From: an uncultured bacterium
Lineage (GTDB): Bacteria > Cyanobacteriota > Vampirovibrionia > Gastranaerophilales > Gastranaerophilaceae
Length of the DNA: 64,000 nucleotides
Direction of reading: 5' to 3'
Assembly: GCA_949296425.1 (NCBI GenBank)
Contig: CASFPN010000031.1
Coordinates: 1-64,000, forward strand
Shown here piece by piece: positions 42,152-52,651 of this stretch; positions within the stretch are counted from its first letter, which is position 1, and every line of letters begins with the position of its first letter. The position numbers and the translations under genes are program-made. The notes beneath the pieces are model-generated. The model did no database searches, had not been told where the DNA came from, and saw nothing but the letters and a program-made list of their open reading frames with translations.

Positions 42152-42475
42152 ATGAAAAATATAATATTAATTATAAGCGGGATGTTTATTATTGTTACGC
42201 CTGTTTATGCTGTATGCAGTATTACAGGCGGTGCTTGTACGGCTAGTTCAAATTGGGAGTCAAAACCTTTAGAACAGCGGCTTGTGCCGGATAATTTGCA
42301 AGAACTTCAAAGAACAGATGCCTTCCGGCCTGCTTATATAACTCCTTACTATGACATGTTAATAAATACTGAACAAGATGTTTTACCTCCTGAAAACAAC
42401 TATAATTCAAACTGCCAGTTTGGGGTTTGTATGCCCGGACAGACAACCGGAGCCGGTGCGGAACTGACCGAATAG
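42152..42475 (+). CDS. Small secreted cysteine-containing protein
   Basis: A 107-residue protein with a signal peptide (MKNIILIISGMFIIVTPVYA, cleavage near residue 20). The mature part has four Cys in two pairs, VCSITGGACTA near its N terminus and CQFGVCMPGQ near the end, likely disulfides outside the cytoplasm. It is rich in Asn, Pro and Tyr. The ATG at 42152 is chosen because AAAGGTGAAAGT precedes it. A strong terminator follows. It is not recognised as a known family. Confidence 0.65.
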   Translation: MKNIILIISGMFIIVTPVYAVCSITGGACTASSNWESKPLEQRLVPDNLQELQRTDAFRPAYITPYYDMLINTEQDVLPPENNYNSNCQFGVCMPGQTTGAGAELTE

Positions 42476-42505
42476 AGCATGTTTTTGTTTTGCAGGTTAA
42501 GCAGA

Positions 42506-42550
42506 AATATTTTCCCTCTTATTATTTGGGAGGGAAAATATTAATTTTTT
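42506..42550 (+). terminator. Long hairpin terminator before dnaK
   Basis: A 13-bp stem AATATTTTCCCTC/GAGGGAAAATATT, then AATTTTTTGTTT. It separates dnaK from the upstream small genes. Confidence 0.88.
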
Positions 42551-42635
42551 GTTTATTTTTTTAAGATTTGAAAAAAAAAGTGTTATAACATAAATATAAT
42601 TAATGGAAGGTAATAATTTACAGTAAAGGAGATAA

Positions 42636-44483
<1,848 letters not shown>

Positions 44484-44510
44484 GTATAATTCTTATAATC
44501 TAAACACCTT

Positions 44511-44546
44511 AAAAACCGGACTTTAATTTATAAAGTCCGGTTTTTT
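44511..44546 (+). terminator. Rho-independent terminator of dnaK
   Basis: Stem AAAACCGGACTTT/AAAGTCCGGTTTT with a T-rich tail. Confidence 0.92.
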
Positions 44547-44574
44547 ATCTTTATAAATAATAAAATTGTTCTGA

Positions 44575-45255
44575 TTATTCCCAAACATCACGCAACATTT
44601 CGGCTGTACTTTTTCCGCCTTTTTCCGCCCGTGAACAAACACTGTCAGCAGAAAGCCAAACCCGCTTTTCATTACCGTACCATATCAGAGAAAATATATC
44701 ATAGCCCCATTTATTAGGTTTTTTTTGTCCGTTTGTATCAATATATATTAAAGGACCGTAATTCGTTTGGTTGTATTTATACCAACCTATTATGGTCCCG
44801 TCTTTTAGCACCCAGGTTTCATTTTTATTAAGAATACTGCTTTCTGTAAAACCGGGGCAGTTTTTTAGCGGAACTGATATATCCGCATCCGGATTATCTT
44901 CTAATATAACAGTGTCTATTCCCTTATATTTTGGAATGCAGCCTTCTGTATATGCATTGCCTTCACATATTTTTATCGGATTTAGTATATTTTTCAAATG
45001 CTCTTCCATAGCTTTACAGTCAATCTGGGTAGTGAGAGCAGTTCCTGAATAGTAATAACATGCGTAATAGCTGCCGGTATCTGCGTAAATACGCAGTTGA
45101 GCATTTTGTAAAGTACTATAAGCTTTTTTAAACTGCTGTTTAAGAATGTAACCCTCAGTCTTACTTACTATAGATGGAAGTGTTATTGCTGCAGCAACCC
45201 CGATTATACCAATAGTAATCAACGTTTCTGACAATGTAAAAGCTCTTTTATTCAT
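44575..45255 (-). CDS. Type II/IV pseudopilin, no poly-C tract
   Basis: A 226-residue prepilin-like protein with a short leader MNKRA directly before FTLSETLITIGIIGVAAAITLPS, including Glu5 of the mature form. The residue before F is Ala, acceptable to prepilin peptidases but less usual than Gly. The globular part has several Cys pairs and a YIDTNGQKKPNKWGYDIFS motif near its end, also seen (VNGYKKPN.GRDIF) in the two poly-C pilins. These pseudopilins could form a secretion or attachment fibre. The ATG at 45255 is chosen from the leader; a longer in-frame extension is hydrophobic and unlikely. Confidence 0.8.
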   Translation of the reverse strand: MNKRAFTLSETLITIGIIGVAAAITLPSIVSKTEGYILKQQFKKAYSTLQNAQLRIYADTGSYYACYYYSGTALTTQIDCKAMEEHLKNILNPIKICEGNAYTEGCIPKYKGIDTVILEDNPDADISVPLKNCPGFTESSILNKNETWVLKDGTIIGWYKYNQTNYGPLIYIDTNGQKKPNKWGYDIFSLIWYGNEKRVWLSADSVCSRAEKGGKSTAEMLRDVWE

Positions 45256-45347
45256 GATATTTCCAAACATGTAATATATTATTATTAATATCAATATATT
45301 GATTATAAAAGACATTATATTCTCTTATGTAGAATTTGTCAAGATTA

Positions 45348-45353
45348 TATAAT
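45348..45353 (+). promoter_or_regulatory. -10 box, predicted leaderless transcript of the XRE gene
   Basis: TATAAT ends seven bases before the ATG at 45361. No Shine-Dalgarno lies between, so transcription should start at or next to the A of the ATG. Confidence 0.55.
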
Positions 45354-45360
45354 TTGTTTA

Positions 45361-45582
45361 ATGAAAGATGATATTAAACATAAATTGGGACGTAATATAA
45401 AAGTTGAAAGAATAAGAAAATATCTTTCACAAGAAGAATTTGCCGAAAAAATTGATATGAGCTTGAGTTATATAAGCAAGCTTGAGCAAGGATTGACTTC
45501 TCCTACTGCAATCGCATTATTTAAAATGTCAAAAGTTTTGGATATCCCTATGGAAGAGTTTTTTAAAGGGATTGATATTTGA
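45361..45582 (+). CDS. XRE-family transcriptional regulator, 73 residues
   Basis: A single helix-turn-helix domain of the Cro/CI (XRE) type: LGRNIKVERIRKYLSQEEFAEKI, then SLSYISKLEQGLTSP as the recognition helix, and ALFKMSKVLDIPMEEFF. There is no partner domain, so it binds DNA as a dimer, probably as a local repressor. The predicted transcript is leaderless. The neighbours are a divergent pseudopilin gene and a repeat-rich 389-bp region. Confidence 0.85.
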   Translation: MKDDIKHKLGRNIKVERIRKYLSQEEFAEKIDMSLSYISKLEQGLTSPTAIALFKMSKVLDIPMEEFFKGIDI

Positions 45583-45858
45583 ATTCATTTAATATTTTTT
45601 ACCTTTTCCATGAGTAATACTGGATATAAGGGAAAAAGGCGTATAAGCAGGTTGTAAGTTACTCTCTCTAACTATTTACGTGTGAGAGAGGATACTTAAC
45701 TATTTTTCCTCCCTAGTCAGAAAGGGAAATTAAACCGTTACTCATCTAAACCTTCCCCTAATCAGGGAAGGTTTAGTCTGCAATATTTTAATAATTAATA
45801 GGTGTGAGATTCCCAATGTAACGAAATGTAAAAACGAATTTAAAAAGGCCGAAACCCT

Positions 45859-45867
45859 TGCTATAAT
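45859..45867 (+). promoter_or_regulatory. Extended -10 promoter of the repeat-protein gene
   Basis: TGCTATAAT, a perfect extended -10 box, 105 bp before the ATG at 45972. The predicted start of transcription, near 45874, falls inside the ATAGG repeat. Confidence 0.6.
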
Positions 45868-45871
45868 TCTC

Positions 45872-45893
45872 ATAGGATAGGATAGGATAGGAT
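45872..45893 (+). repeat. Pentanucleotide repeat (ATAGG)x4
   Basis: Four exact copies of ATAGG plus AT, placed at the predicted transcription start of the following gene. Copy number could vary by slippage. Confidence 0.85.
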
Positions 45894-45971
45894 GTCTTGC
45901 GCCTGTAGCAAATTTTTGACATATTGTACTTTAATAAATTGTGGGTAATTAACAAACGAAGGGAAAACAAT

Positions 45972-46991
45972 ATGCCGATAGATAAAGTAGGTTTTTCAGG
46001 ACTAGACCATACATTGTCGCTTTCTTCCTCCCAATCCAAAAGGGATAAAGTGCCGAATGAACTAACAGAATCCTCTGATAATGAAATTTCCAATGCTTCA
46101 AAATATATGATAGGTGCAGCCGCATTAGCCGGCGTAGTAGCACTTGGTATCATCGGTCATAAGAATAACTGGTGGCGTAAAGCCTCTCAAGCAGCAGAAG
46201 ATTTGAAACCGAAAATACCGCAAGAATCGCCAGAACCACAGAAACTTCTGGAATCTCATAAGGAACAAAAACTTCTGGGACCTCATGTAGAATCTCCTTG
46301 TGGCTCCGGCGGTAGCCGCGGTGTTGATGAAGTTGATAATATTAATAACCCGCAAGTTAATAATAACAATGCTTCTAAAGTTAAGTCAAAGAGTTCAGCT
46401 GCCGATTCCGGCAACCCAAAACCTTCCGAACAGGCACAGGCACCTGAAGCAGAAACAGGCAACCCAAAAACTGCCGAGCAGGCACCTGAAGCAGAAACAG
46501 GCAACCTAAAACCTTCCGAACAGGCACAGGCACCGGAAGCAGAAACAGGCACCCCAAAACCTTCCGAACAGGCACAGGCACCGGAAGTACAAACAGGCAA
46601 TCCACATAATGTAGATACGCAGGTTGATTATTCAGATATTAGTAAAATCGAAGGAGAGCGTTTTAAGTATCCAGATGGATCTGTTGCAATAACACAGACA
46701 GACAAATCAGGTAATGTAGTCAGAGAATTTTATTCACAGGATGGCACGACTGTAAGTTCTGTCACTGACTACAACCCTACAACGGGTATGCCAACAAAAC
46801 GTACCTCATATATTAATGATGACACGGTTGGTAATGTTAATGTCGCTGAGTACAATCCCCAAACAGGTGAGTTAGCAAAATGTACCTTCTATATGGATGA
46901 TGGCAGGATTATTATTTACCATTACGATTCAGAAGGCAGAGGCATTTTAGATAGGATTGAAAAGCGTGAGGCAAGTCTGTCCCATTTTTAA
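45972..46991 (+). CDS. Repeat-containing membrane-anchored hypothetical protein
   Basis: A 339-residue protein. Residues 1-12 carry a tag (KVGFSGL), a membrane helix follows at about 45-62 (YMIGAAALAGVVALGIIG), then a Ser/Asn/Pro-rich linker with four Pro-rich repeats of 14-16 residues (GNPKPSEQAQAPEAET type, about 147-208). The C-terminal part has TD.SGNVVREFYSQDG, YNPTTGMPTKRTSYI and YNPQTGELAKCTFY repeats resembling YD/RHS-like or MORN-like beta repeats. The arrangement suggests a stalk and an exported head, but no signal peptide is seen. The ATG at 45972 is chosen because GAAGGGAAAAC precedes it. The function is unknown. Confidence 0.7.
   Translation: MPIDKVGFSGLDHTLSLSSSQSKRDKVPNELTESSDNEISNASKYMIGAAALAGVVALGIIGHKNNWWRKASQAAEDLKPKIPQESPEPQKLLESHKEQKLLGPHVESPCGSGGSRGVDEVDNINNPQVNNNNASKVKSKSSAADSGNPKPSEQAQAPEAETGNPKTAEQAPEAETGNLKPSEQAQAPEAETGTPKPSEQAQAPEVQTGNPHNVDTQVDYSDISKIEGERFKYPDGSVAITQTDKSGNVVREFYSQDGTTVSSVTDYNPTTGMPTKRTSYINDDTVGNVNVAEYNPQTGELAKCTFYMDDGRIIIYHYDSEGRGILDRIEKREASLSHF
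46410..46595 (+). repeat. Coding tandem repeat, four units of 48/42/48/48 bp
   Basis: Units begin GGCAACCCAAAACCTTCCG or close variants. The second unit lacks six bases, in frame. Units encode G.PK..EQAQAPE..T and are nearly identical in DNA, a sign of recent duplication. Confidence 0.9.
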
Positions 46992-47043
46992 GAAATCAGA
47001 AACACAAAATTATGAATAACTGTTATCGTCTTATAAAAATTTA

Positions 47044-47052
47044 TGCTATAAT
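47044..47052 (+). promoter_or_regulatory. Extended -10 promoter, short or no leader
   Basis: TGCTATAAT with the ATG at 47062 only nine bases later, so the transcript has at most a few leader bases. It may drive the fragment gene and rmlA together. Confidence 0.55.
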
Positions 47053-47061
47053 TTTTTTAGG

Positions 47062-47307
47062 ATGATGAAGATTGATATAAGTAAACAAACAAAGATAGTT
47101 ATTGTTGCAGTTGTTATATTGGCATTAGCTCCTTTTGTTATATATTTAAAAGTTCTCCCTGCAGTTGTGTCAAATGGTCATGTAATTAGTTTTGTAGAAA
47201 GGACATTGCATGAGATTGCCGGTTTAGAGTTTAGTATAAAAAATTCTGTTTTAAAAACGGGAATTGTAAATCGGTCTTATTTTCCCGATAATATGAGGTA
47301 TTTATGA
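47062..47307 (+). CDS. Short membrane protein, possible N-terminal remnant of an AsmA-like protein
   Basis: An 81-residue ORF with one hydrophobic helix ([18 protein letters not shown], about residues 12-29), then [33 protein letters not shown]. This pattern, a single N-terminal anchor followed by a conserved V...I...I..Y.G..... stretch, is what I would expect at the beginning of large AsmA/TamB-like envelope proteins, so this may be a truncated copy. It ends in ATGA overlap with rmlA. The alternative is a genuine small membrane protein. It has a good promoter immediately upstream. Confidence 0.45.
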   Translation: MMKIDISKQTKIVIVAVVILALAPFVIYLKVLPAVVSNGHVISFVERTLHEIAGLEFSIKNSVLKTGIVNRSYFPDNMRYL

Positions 47308-48227
47308 AAGGTATTGTATTAGCAGGCGGTGCCGGAACTAGGTTACATCCGACAACTGTTGCGGTTTCAAAGCAGCTTCTTCCTATTTATGACAAACCCA
47401 TGATTTATCATCCGGTTTCTGTTTTAATGCTTGCAGGTATCAGAGATATTTTGATTATTTCAACTCCTGTTGATTTGCCGAATTTTAAAAGGCTTCTTGG
47501 TGACGGAAGTCAGTTTGGTGTAAAATTTTCCTATAAAGAGCAGCCATCGCCCGGGGGACTTGCTCAGGCATTTATTATAGGGGAAGAATTTATCGCGAAT
47601 GATAATGTGGCATTAATATTGGGCGACAATATTTTTTATGGCGGCGGATTTTCTGGTAGATTGAAAAAGATTGTTGAAAGAACCGAAACAAGCGCAGGTG
47701 CAACAGTTTTCGGATACCCAGTTAAAGACCCGCAAAGATTTGGCGTTGTAGAGTTTGCACCATCCTTGAATACAGAAATTTCAAACCTTTCTAAAACCGG
47801 AGACAGTGACTTTCGTGTCATTTCAATTGAAGAAAAACCGGAAAAGCCAAAATCTAACTATGCAGTAACAGGTCTTTATTTTTATGATAATAAAGTTGTT
47901 GAATATGCCCGAAGTTTAAAACCTTCTCAACGCAATGAACTTGAAATAACTGATTTAAACAATATTTATCTCAAACAAGGTAGGTTGAATGTGGAACTTC
48001 TCGGCCGCGGGTTTGCATGGCTTGATACAGGAACGCATAATTCACTGCTTCAGGCAAGTCAATTTGTAAAAACAATTGAAGAAAATCAAGGGATAAAAAT
48101 AGCCTGTCTTGAAGAAGTTGCATATCGTATGGGATTTGTGACAAAAGAAGAATTGAAAAAAACAGTTGCAAATTACAATAATAATGAATATTTTAACTAT
48201 GTAAAAGATATGCTTAACAAATTGTAA
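47304..48227 (+). CDS. rmlA: Glucose-1-phosphate thymidylyltransferase
   Basis: A 307-residue nucleotidyltransferase making dTDP-glucose, the precursor of dTDP-rhamnose and other deoxysugars. The signature [17 protein letters not shown], then [31 protein letters not shown] and [12 protein letters not shown] are complete. It has the typical length of about 290-300. No rmlB, rmlC or rmlD is in the window. It overlaps the preceding small gene by 4 bp and is followed by glyA after 55 bp. An AGGTATTT precedes the ATG, giving a weak binding site. Confidence 0.95.
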   Translation: MKGIVLAGGAGTRLHPTTVAVSKQLLPIYDKPMIYHPVSVLMLAGIRDILIISTPVDLPNFKRLLGDGSQFGVKFSYKEQPSPGGLAQAFIIGEEFIANDNVALILGDNIFYGGGFSGRLKKIVERTETSAGATVFGYPVKDPQRFGVVEFAPSLNTEISNLSKTGDSDFRVISIEEKPEKPKSNYAVTGLYFYDNKVVEYARSLKPSQRNELEITDLNNIYLKQGRLNVELLGRGFAWLDTGTHNSLLQASQFVKTIEENQGIKIACLEEVAYRMGFVTKEELKKTVANYNNNEYFNYVKDMLNKL

Positions 48228-48282
48228 GTTTTTTAATTTTCGCTTATAATAATTTGGCAGAACTTGTCAGGGAGGGCGGAAA

Positions 48283-49524
48283 ATGAATATAGAGCATATA
48301 AAAAAAGTTGATCCGCAGGTTGCGGCAGAAATAGAAAATGAATTTGACAGACAACAGAATACAATAGAGCTTATTGCAAGTGAAAATATTACCTCTGAAG
48401 CTGTTATGGAAGCGTGCGGAAGCGTTTTGACCAATAAATATGCCGAAGGTAAACCGCATAAACGTTTTTATAACGGCTGCGACCATGTTGATGTTATAGA
48501 AGAACTTGCACAAAAAAGGGCATGCGAACTTTTCAAAATGGATCATGCTAATGTTCAGCCCCACAGCGGAGCACAAGCAAATATGGCTGTATTTATGGCT
48601 GTTTTAAAACCCGGTGACAAGGTTTTGGGGATGGATTTGTCTAATGGCGGACACCTTTCACACGGTTCGCCGGTCAATTTTTCGGGCTTGTACTTTGATG
48701 TAAAAAGTTACGGTGTGGATGAATACGGTAATATAGATTATGAAAATGTTCGTAAAATGGCACTTGAGCATAAACCGAAATTGATTATTTGTGGAGCAAG
48801 CAACTATTCTAAAATTATTGATTTTAAAAAGTTTAGAGAAATAGCTGATGAAGCCGGAGCTTATTTGCTGGCTGATATAGCGCATATTGCAGGACTTGTT
48901 GCAGCAGGACTTCATCCGTCACCAGCAGGGTACGCACAGTTTGTAACAACAACAACGCATAAATCTCTCAGAGGGCCGAGAGGCGGAATAACAATGTGCG
49001 ACGCGCAATTTGCTCAGGTCATTGATAAAGCTGTTTTCCCCGGCATGCAAGGCGGGCCTCTTGAACATATTATTGCAGGTAAAGCTGTTGCGCTTTTGGA
49101 AGCTTCTAAACCTGAATTTAAAGAGTATGCAGAACAAATTTTAAAAAATGCAAAAGCGCTTGCTAAAGGTTTAATGGATGAAGGGATGGATATAGTAGGC
49201 GGAATGACAGAAAATCATTTGATGACACTTGATTTGCGTAAAACCGGAAAAACAGGTAAAGATATGGCAAATGTTCTTGAACGTGTCGGGATTACCGCAA
49301 ACAAAAACACAGTCCCGAATGATCCGCAGAGCCCTTTTGTTACCAGCGGCATAAGATTAGGGGTGCCTGCTGTCACAACACGAGGTTTTAAAGAAGACGA
49401 TATGACAGAAGTTGCAAAAATTATTGCATCTGCAATATTTTCATCAGATAATGAATTGGGATTGCAAAATTTAAGAGAACGTTCTCTAAAACTTTGTAAA
49501 AAATACCCGATATACAAAAACTAG
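48283..49524 (+). CDS. glyA: Serine hydroxymethyltransferase
   Basis: A 413-residue PLP enzyme converting serine and tetrahydrofolate to glycine and methylene-tetrahydrofolate. The PLP lysine lies in [15 protein letters not shown] (about residues 224-238), with [10 protein letters not shown] and the QPHSGAQAN motif near the N terminus. GGAGGGCGGAAA precedes the ATG, a strong binding site. It feeds one-carbon units into purine synthesis (purB in the window) and other pathways. It is followed by wecA after 111 bp. Confidence 0.97.
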   Translation: MNIEHIKKVDPQVAAEIENEFDRQQNTIELIASENITSEAVMEACGSVLTNKYAEGKPHKRFYNGCDHVDVIEELAQKRACELFKMDHANVQPHSGAQANMAVFMAVLKPGDKVLGMDLSNGGHLSHGSPVNFSGLYFDVKSYGVDEYGNIDYENVRKMALEHKPKLIICGASNYSKIIDFKKFREIADEAGAYLLADIAHIAGLVAAGLHPSPAGYAQFVTTTTHKSLRGPRGGITMCDAQFAQVIDKAVFPGMQGGPLEHIIAGKAVALLEASKPEFKEYAEQILKNAKALAKGLMDEGMDIVGGMTENHLMTLDLRKTGKTGKDMANVLERVGITANKNTVPNDPQSPFVTSGIRLGVPAVTTRGFKEDDMTEVAKIIASAIFSSDNELGLQNLRERSLKLCKKYPIYKN

Positions 49525-49635
49525 AAGCCAAGATGGCAGGATGTCAGGAAGGCTGTTATCGTAAAATAAACATTTTGAGTGAAATTAGCTTGACCTCCCT
49601 CCGTACTTCTGAACTTCTAATTAAAAGGAATAATA

Positions 49636-50667
49636 ATGCTTATAAAACTAACACATGCGCATGTAATCGGAACAGTAATAGCTTATTTGATAGGTGTTTG
49701 TCTGGTGCCTCTTGTTATAAGTTTTTCTAAAAAAGAAGGACTTGTTGATGTTCCAAATGAAAGGAAAATACATACCAAACCTATATCAAGAATTGGCGGA
49801 GTTGCAATCTGGGCAAGTACAATGCTTACTTTTTTGTGTCTTGTATTTATGAGCTATTATCCTTATGGTAGTTTGTTGTCAGGTATTTTGCTCGGCGGTT
49901 CTTTGATGTTTTTATTAGGGCTTGTCGACGATATTTATAATTTAGATGCTAAATTTAAACTGTTTTTACAAATATCAATAGCAACACTTGTATATTTGTT
50001 GGGTGTGCAGATTAACAATATTCCGTTTATCGGGGATATCGGAATTTTTTCATATCCTATAACCCTGTTGTGGATTGTGGGTATTTCAAATGCCTTGAAC
50101 TTTATAGACGGTGTGGACGGGCTTGCAGGGTCTGTCGTAACCATAAACGCCGTTACTCTTGCAATTATTGCGGTCGCAATGACACCTCCAAATCCTATCA
50201 GTGCATTGATAGGGTTTATTCTGGCAGGTTCAATGCTTGCGTTTTTGACTTATAATTTTAATCCGGCAAAAATTTTTATGGGTGACAGCGGAGCCCTGTT
50301 TTCAGGATTTTTGCTTGCAACTATATCTATAACAGGAGTTATGAAAGCTGCAACACTGGCTATTTTATTGCCGTTTTTGGTTCTGGCTGTTCCTATAATG
50401 GATATAACTTTTTCATCATTAAGAAGAATTGCCAAAGGCAAATCTCCTTTTGTAGCTGATGCCGAGCACATTCATCATAAACTGCTGCATGCCGGATTTT
50501 CACAAAAAAAGACTGTTATGATACTTACATCGGTTGCAATTATTGCGGGTGCACTTGCTTCATTGTTTATGGGCAGCCAGACAATAAAGCACTATTTTAT
50601 TTATATTCTTGTAATAGTTGTAATCATGTTGTTGTTAAACTTCATAAAGGTCTTGACAAAAAAATAA
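49636..50667 (+). CDS. wecA: Undecaprenyl-phosphate sugar-1-phosphate transferase (WecA/TagO type)
   Basis: A 343-residue membrane enzyme with about ten helices, of the MraY/WecA family that transfers a sugar-1-phosphate from a UDP-sugar to undecaprenyl phosphate. Motifs are KIHTKPISRIGGVAI (about 42-56), LGLVDDIYNLDAKFKL (Asp-Asp, metal), NALNFIDGVDGLAGSV, AKIFMGDSGALFSGF and the WecA-type HIHHKLLHAGFSQ that separates it from MraY. It starts O-antigen or other envelope polymer synthesis. AAAGGAATAATA precedes the ATG. A strong promoter for the next gene lies inside its last codons. Confidence 0.93.
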   Translation: MLIKLTHAHVIGTVIAYLIGVCLVPLVISFSKKEGLVDVPNERKIHTKPISRIGGVAIWASTMLTFLCLVFMSYYPYGSLLSGILLGGSLMFLLGLVDDIYNLDAKFKLFLQISIATLVYLLGVQINNIPFIGDIGIFSYPITLLWIVGISNALNFIDGVDGLAGSVVTINAVTLAIIAVAMTPPNPISALIGFILAGSMLAFLTYNFNPAKIFMGDSGALFSGFLLATISITGVMKAATLAILLPFLVLAVPIMDITFSSLRRIAKGKSPFVADAEHIHHKLLHAGFSQKKTVMILTSVAIIAGALASLFMGSQTIKHYFIYILVIVVIMLLLNFIKVLTKK

Positions 50668-50681
50668 TTATGTGTTATCAT
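50653..50681 (+). promoter_or_regulatory. Consensus sigma-70 promoter within the end of wecA
   Basis: A perfect TTGACA (50653-50658), a 17-bp spacer and TATCAT (50676-50681). Transcription would start near 50688, giving a leader of about 158 bp before the gene at 50846, with the hairpin GTTAAACTTGTTTTAAGTTTAAC at about 50777-50800. Confidence 0.8.
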
Positions 50682-50845
50682 CCCTCATGGATTTAATTAC
50701 TCAGTTTTGAGCCATGTCGTTTTCACGGGATAGAAGTTCAAAATATTTAAGTGTAAGTCCGCCTATATAGTTTCAGAGTTAAACTTGTTTTAAGTTTAAC
50801 AGTGTTAGACATTACGTGTATTAGTTAAGTAAAGGTTTATTAGCT

Positions 50846-51373
50846 ATGACAGTAAGTGCAGTTGGACAAAATGAAAATTCTCGTTTGAATACTATTGTAA
50901 AGGCTACGGCGTTAGGTACGGCAGGCGGATATGCCCTTAAATATTTATGGCCTGTAACCTCTCAGGAAAATGATTTTAATCGTCGTACGGTAATAAATTA
51001 TTGCCGTAAAGTGACAAACAAAAATTGTATAGCCGAATTTAAAAAAAATAAAACTTTATCGTCTGCTCAGGACATGTTTGTAAAGCTTATTGAAGTTGAA
51101 GAAAAAACAAACAAAAACGCGTTTAGTTTTGATGATATAAGCGAGAAAGTAAAGGTACTCGGCGGAGAGGATTCTGCTGCCGGTAAGGAATTCAGAAATA
51201 TTATTCGTTATGTAAATGAAACATCAAAGAATATGACAAGGAAATTTGCGACTGCATATCATTTGATGTTGAAACTTAAACGTCCGGCTATTCCGTTTCT
51301 GGTGGCAGGTGCCGGCATTGGTTTCTTTACAGGTTTTGCGCATAATGTCATGAAAGATGACTATAGTGCATAA
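50846..51373 (+). CDS. Hypothetical protein with two hydrophobic ends
   Basis: A 175-residue protein, not recognised. A glycine-containing weakly hydrophobic stretch lies near the N terminus (TALGTAGGYALKYL, about residues 21-34) and another near the C terminus (IPFLVAGAGIGFFTGFAHNVM, positions about 149-168); the middle is charged and helical (DMFVKLIEVEEKTNK). The pair of small-residue helices suggests membrane association. It has its own strong promoter with a long leader, which suggests regulated or high expression. A hairpin terminator follows. Confidence 0.65.
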   Translation: MTVSAVGQNENSRLNTIVKATALGTAGGYALKYLWPVTSQENDFNRRTVINYCRKVTNKNCIAEFKKNKTLSSAQDMFVKLIEVEEKTNKNAFSFDDISEKVKVLGGEDSAAGKEFRNIIRYVNETSKNMTRKFATAYHLMLKLKRPAIPFLVAGAGIGFFTGFAHNVMKDDYSA

Positions 51374-51398
51374 ATTTATATTTTTTCACCAAAAAAAT

Positions 51399-51432
51399 AT
51401 AAGGTCGAATTGATTCAATTCGGCTATTTTTT
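51399..51432 (+). terminator. Hairpin terminator between converging genes
   Basis: GTCGAATTG/CAATTCGGC stem followed by TATTTTTTTG on the plus strand; it overlaps the end of dxr. Confidence 0.75.
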
Positions 51433-52581
51433 TGTAAATTGTGCAATATAATCTTTTGTTTTTTGGCGGGTTTGTTCATCTGCTGCAAAAATTTCGTCTA
51501 TTGTCGGATTTTTCACAACTTCATGTTCATCACACATTTTTTTTGTTATTTCATAAATATCGAAAAGTTTTATTTTTCCGTCAAGAAATGCAAAAACCGC
51601 TTCTTCATTTGCTGCATTCATGCAAACAGTTGCAGTGCCGCCTGTTCTGCCCATTTTATAAGCAAGTTTTACAGTGGGGAATTTTTTGTAATCGGGTTTT
51701 TCGAAATCCAGCCTTGCAATTTCAGCAAAACTGAAACTTTTTGATTTAATCCCCTCAAACCTTTCAGGATAAGTAATGGCATATTGGATGGGAATATGCA
51801 TACTGGGAAGCCCCAATTGAGCTATAACACTACCGTCAACGTATTCTATTGCCGAATGCACGATACTTTGAGGGTGAACAACAACATCAATATCATCATA
51901 ATCAAATCCGAATAAATGATGTGCTTCAATAATTTCAAGCCCTTTATTCATCAAAGTCGCACTGTCAACCGTAATTTTTTTACCCATATTCCATCTTGGA
52001 TGGGCTAAAGCCTGTTCAACCGTGGCATTTTTCATATCTTCAACGGCTTTATGAAGAAAAGGACCTCCTGATGCTGTAATGATAAGCTTGTCAACCTGAT
52101 TAATATCTTTTATACACTGGTGGATTGCGCAGTGTTCACTGTCAACAGGGATAATATTTACACCGTATTTTTTTGCTTCCGACATTACAATATCGCCGGC
52201 CATAACAAGGGTTTCTTTGTTGGCAAGTGCGATATCAATACCGTTTTTTATGGCGGTTAACGTTGGACGAAGCCCTATTTTGCCTGAACAGGCAACAAGG
52301 ATAATGTCGTTTTCTTTGTTGGAGCAAATTTGCTCTAACCCTGCCATTCCAGTTAGAATTTTTGCATTGTGAGATCCTGAAACAAGTTCAGGATGACTGT
52401 TACAAGACACAAATTCCGGCTGATATTTTTCAGCCTGTTTTTTTAAAAGTTCAACATTATTACCGCCTGCAAGGGCGATAATTTCAAACTTGTCACCTAA
52501 TTTTTCGATAACTTCCAAAGCCTGCCGCCCGATAGAACCGGTGGAACCGATTATGCTTATTTTTCTCTTCTTAATTTCCAT
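51424..52581 (-). CDS. dxr: 1-deoxy-D-xylulose 5-phosphate reductoisomerase with in-frame repeat insertion
   Basis: A 385-residue enzyme of the MEP isoprenoid pathway (with ispE at 18700). The NADPH loop ISIIGSTGSIGRQALEVI is at residues 8-25, ALANKETLVMAG and the metal-binding PVDSEHCAIHQCI are intact, and ASGGPFLHK follows. The ATG at 52581 is chosen because the family N terminus follows it. Residues about 61-73 (NSHPELVSGSHNA) are encoded by the palindromic repeat at 52371-52397 and are not part of the normal enzyme; they sit in a surface loop of the NADPH-binding domain. The active-site motifs suggest the enzyme still works. Confidence 0.94.
   Translation of the reverse strand: MEIKKRKISIIGSTGSIGRQALEVIEKLGDKFEIIALAGGNNVELLKKQAEKYQPEFVSCNSHPELVSGSHNAKILTGMAGLEQICSNKENDIILVACSGKIGLRPTLTAIKNGIDIALANKETLVMAGDIVMSEAKKYGVNIIPVDSEHCAIHQCIKDINQVDKLIITASGGPFLHKAVEDMKNATVEQALAHPRWNMGKKITVDSATLMNKGLEIIEAHHLFGFDYDDIDVVVHPQSIVHSAIEYVDGSVIAQLGLPSMHIPIQYAITYPERFEGIKSKSFSFAEIARLDFEKPDYKKFPTVKLAYKMGRTGGTATVCMNAANEEAVFAFLDGKIKLFDIYEITKKMCDEHEVVKNPTIDEIFAADEQTRQKTKDYIAQFTKK
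52371..52397. repeat. Palindromic repeat copy inserted in frame in dxr
   Basis: GAGATCCTGAAACAAGTTCAG plus GATGAC, a copy of the family seen between genes at 33314, 36544 and 52693. On the coding strand it reads SHPELVSGSH. Confidence 0.85.
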
Positions 52582-52651
52582 AAGTTTATTATATGACAAA
52601 AAGAAGTTTTGTGCCAGAACAGTCATTCGGGCTTTATATTGTCTAGTAAAA

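Larger units (their letters stand above)
45583..45971. other. Intergenic region with hairpins, promoter and pentanucleotide repeat
   Basis: No gene seen. It holds CTCTCTCTAAC/GTGAGAGAG (about 45661-45689), AACCTTCCCC/GGGAAGGTT (45751-45774), the extended -10 at 45859-45867 and the ATAGG repeat at 45872-45893. The rest is AT-rich without a recognised motif. Confidence 0.55.

Noticed and set aside
46283-46605. Minus-strand Cys/Gly-rich repeat ORFs
   Set aside because: They are the shadow of the Pro-rich coding repeat on the plus strand.
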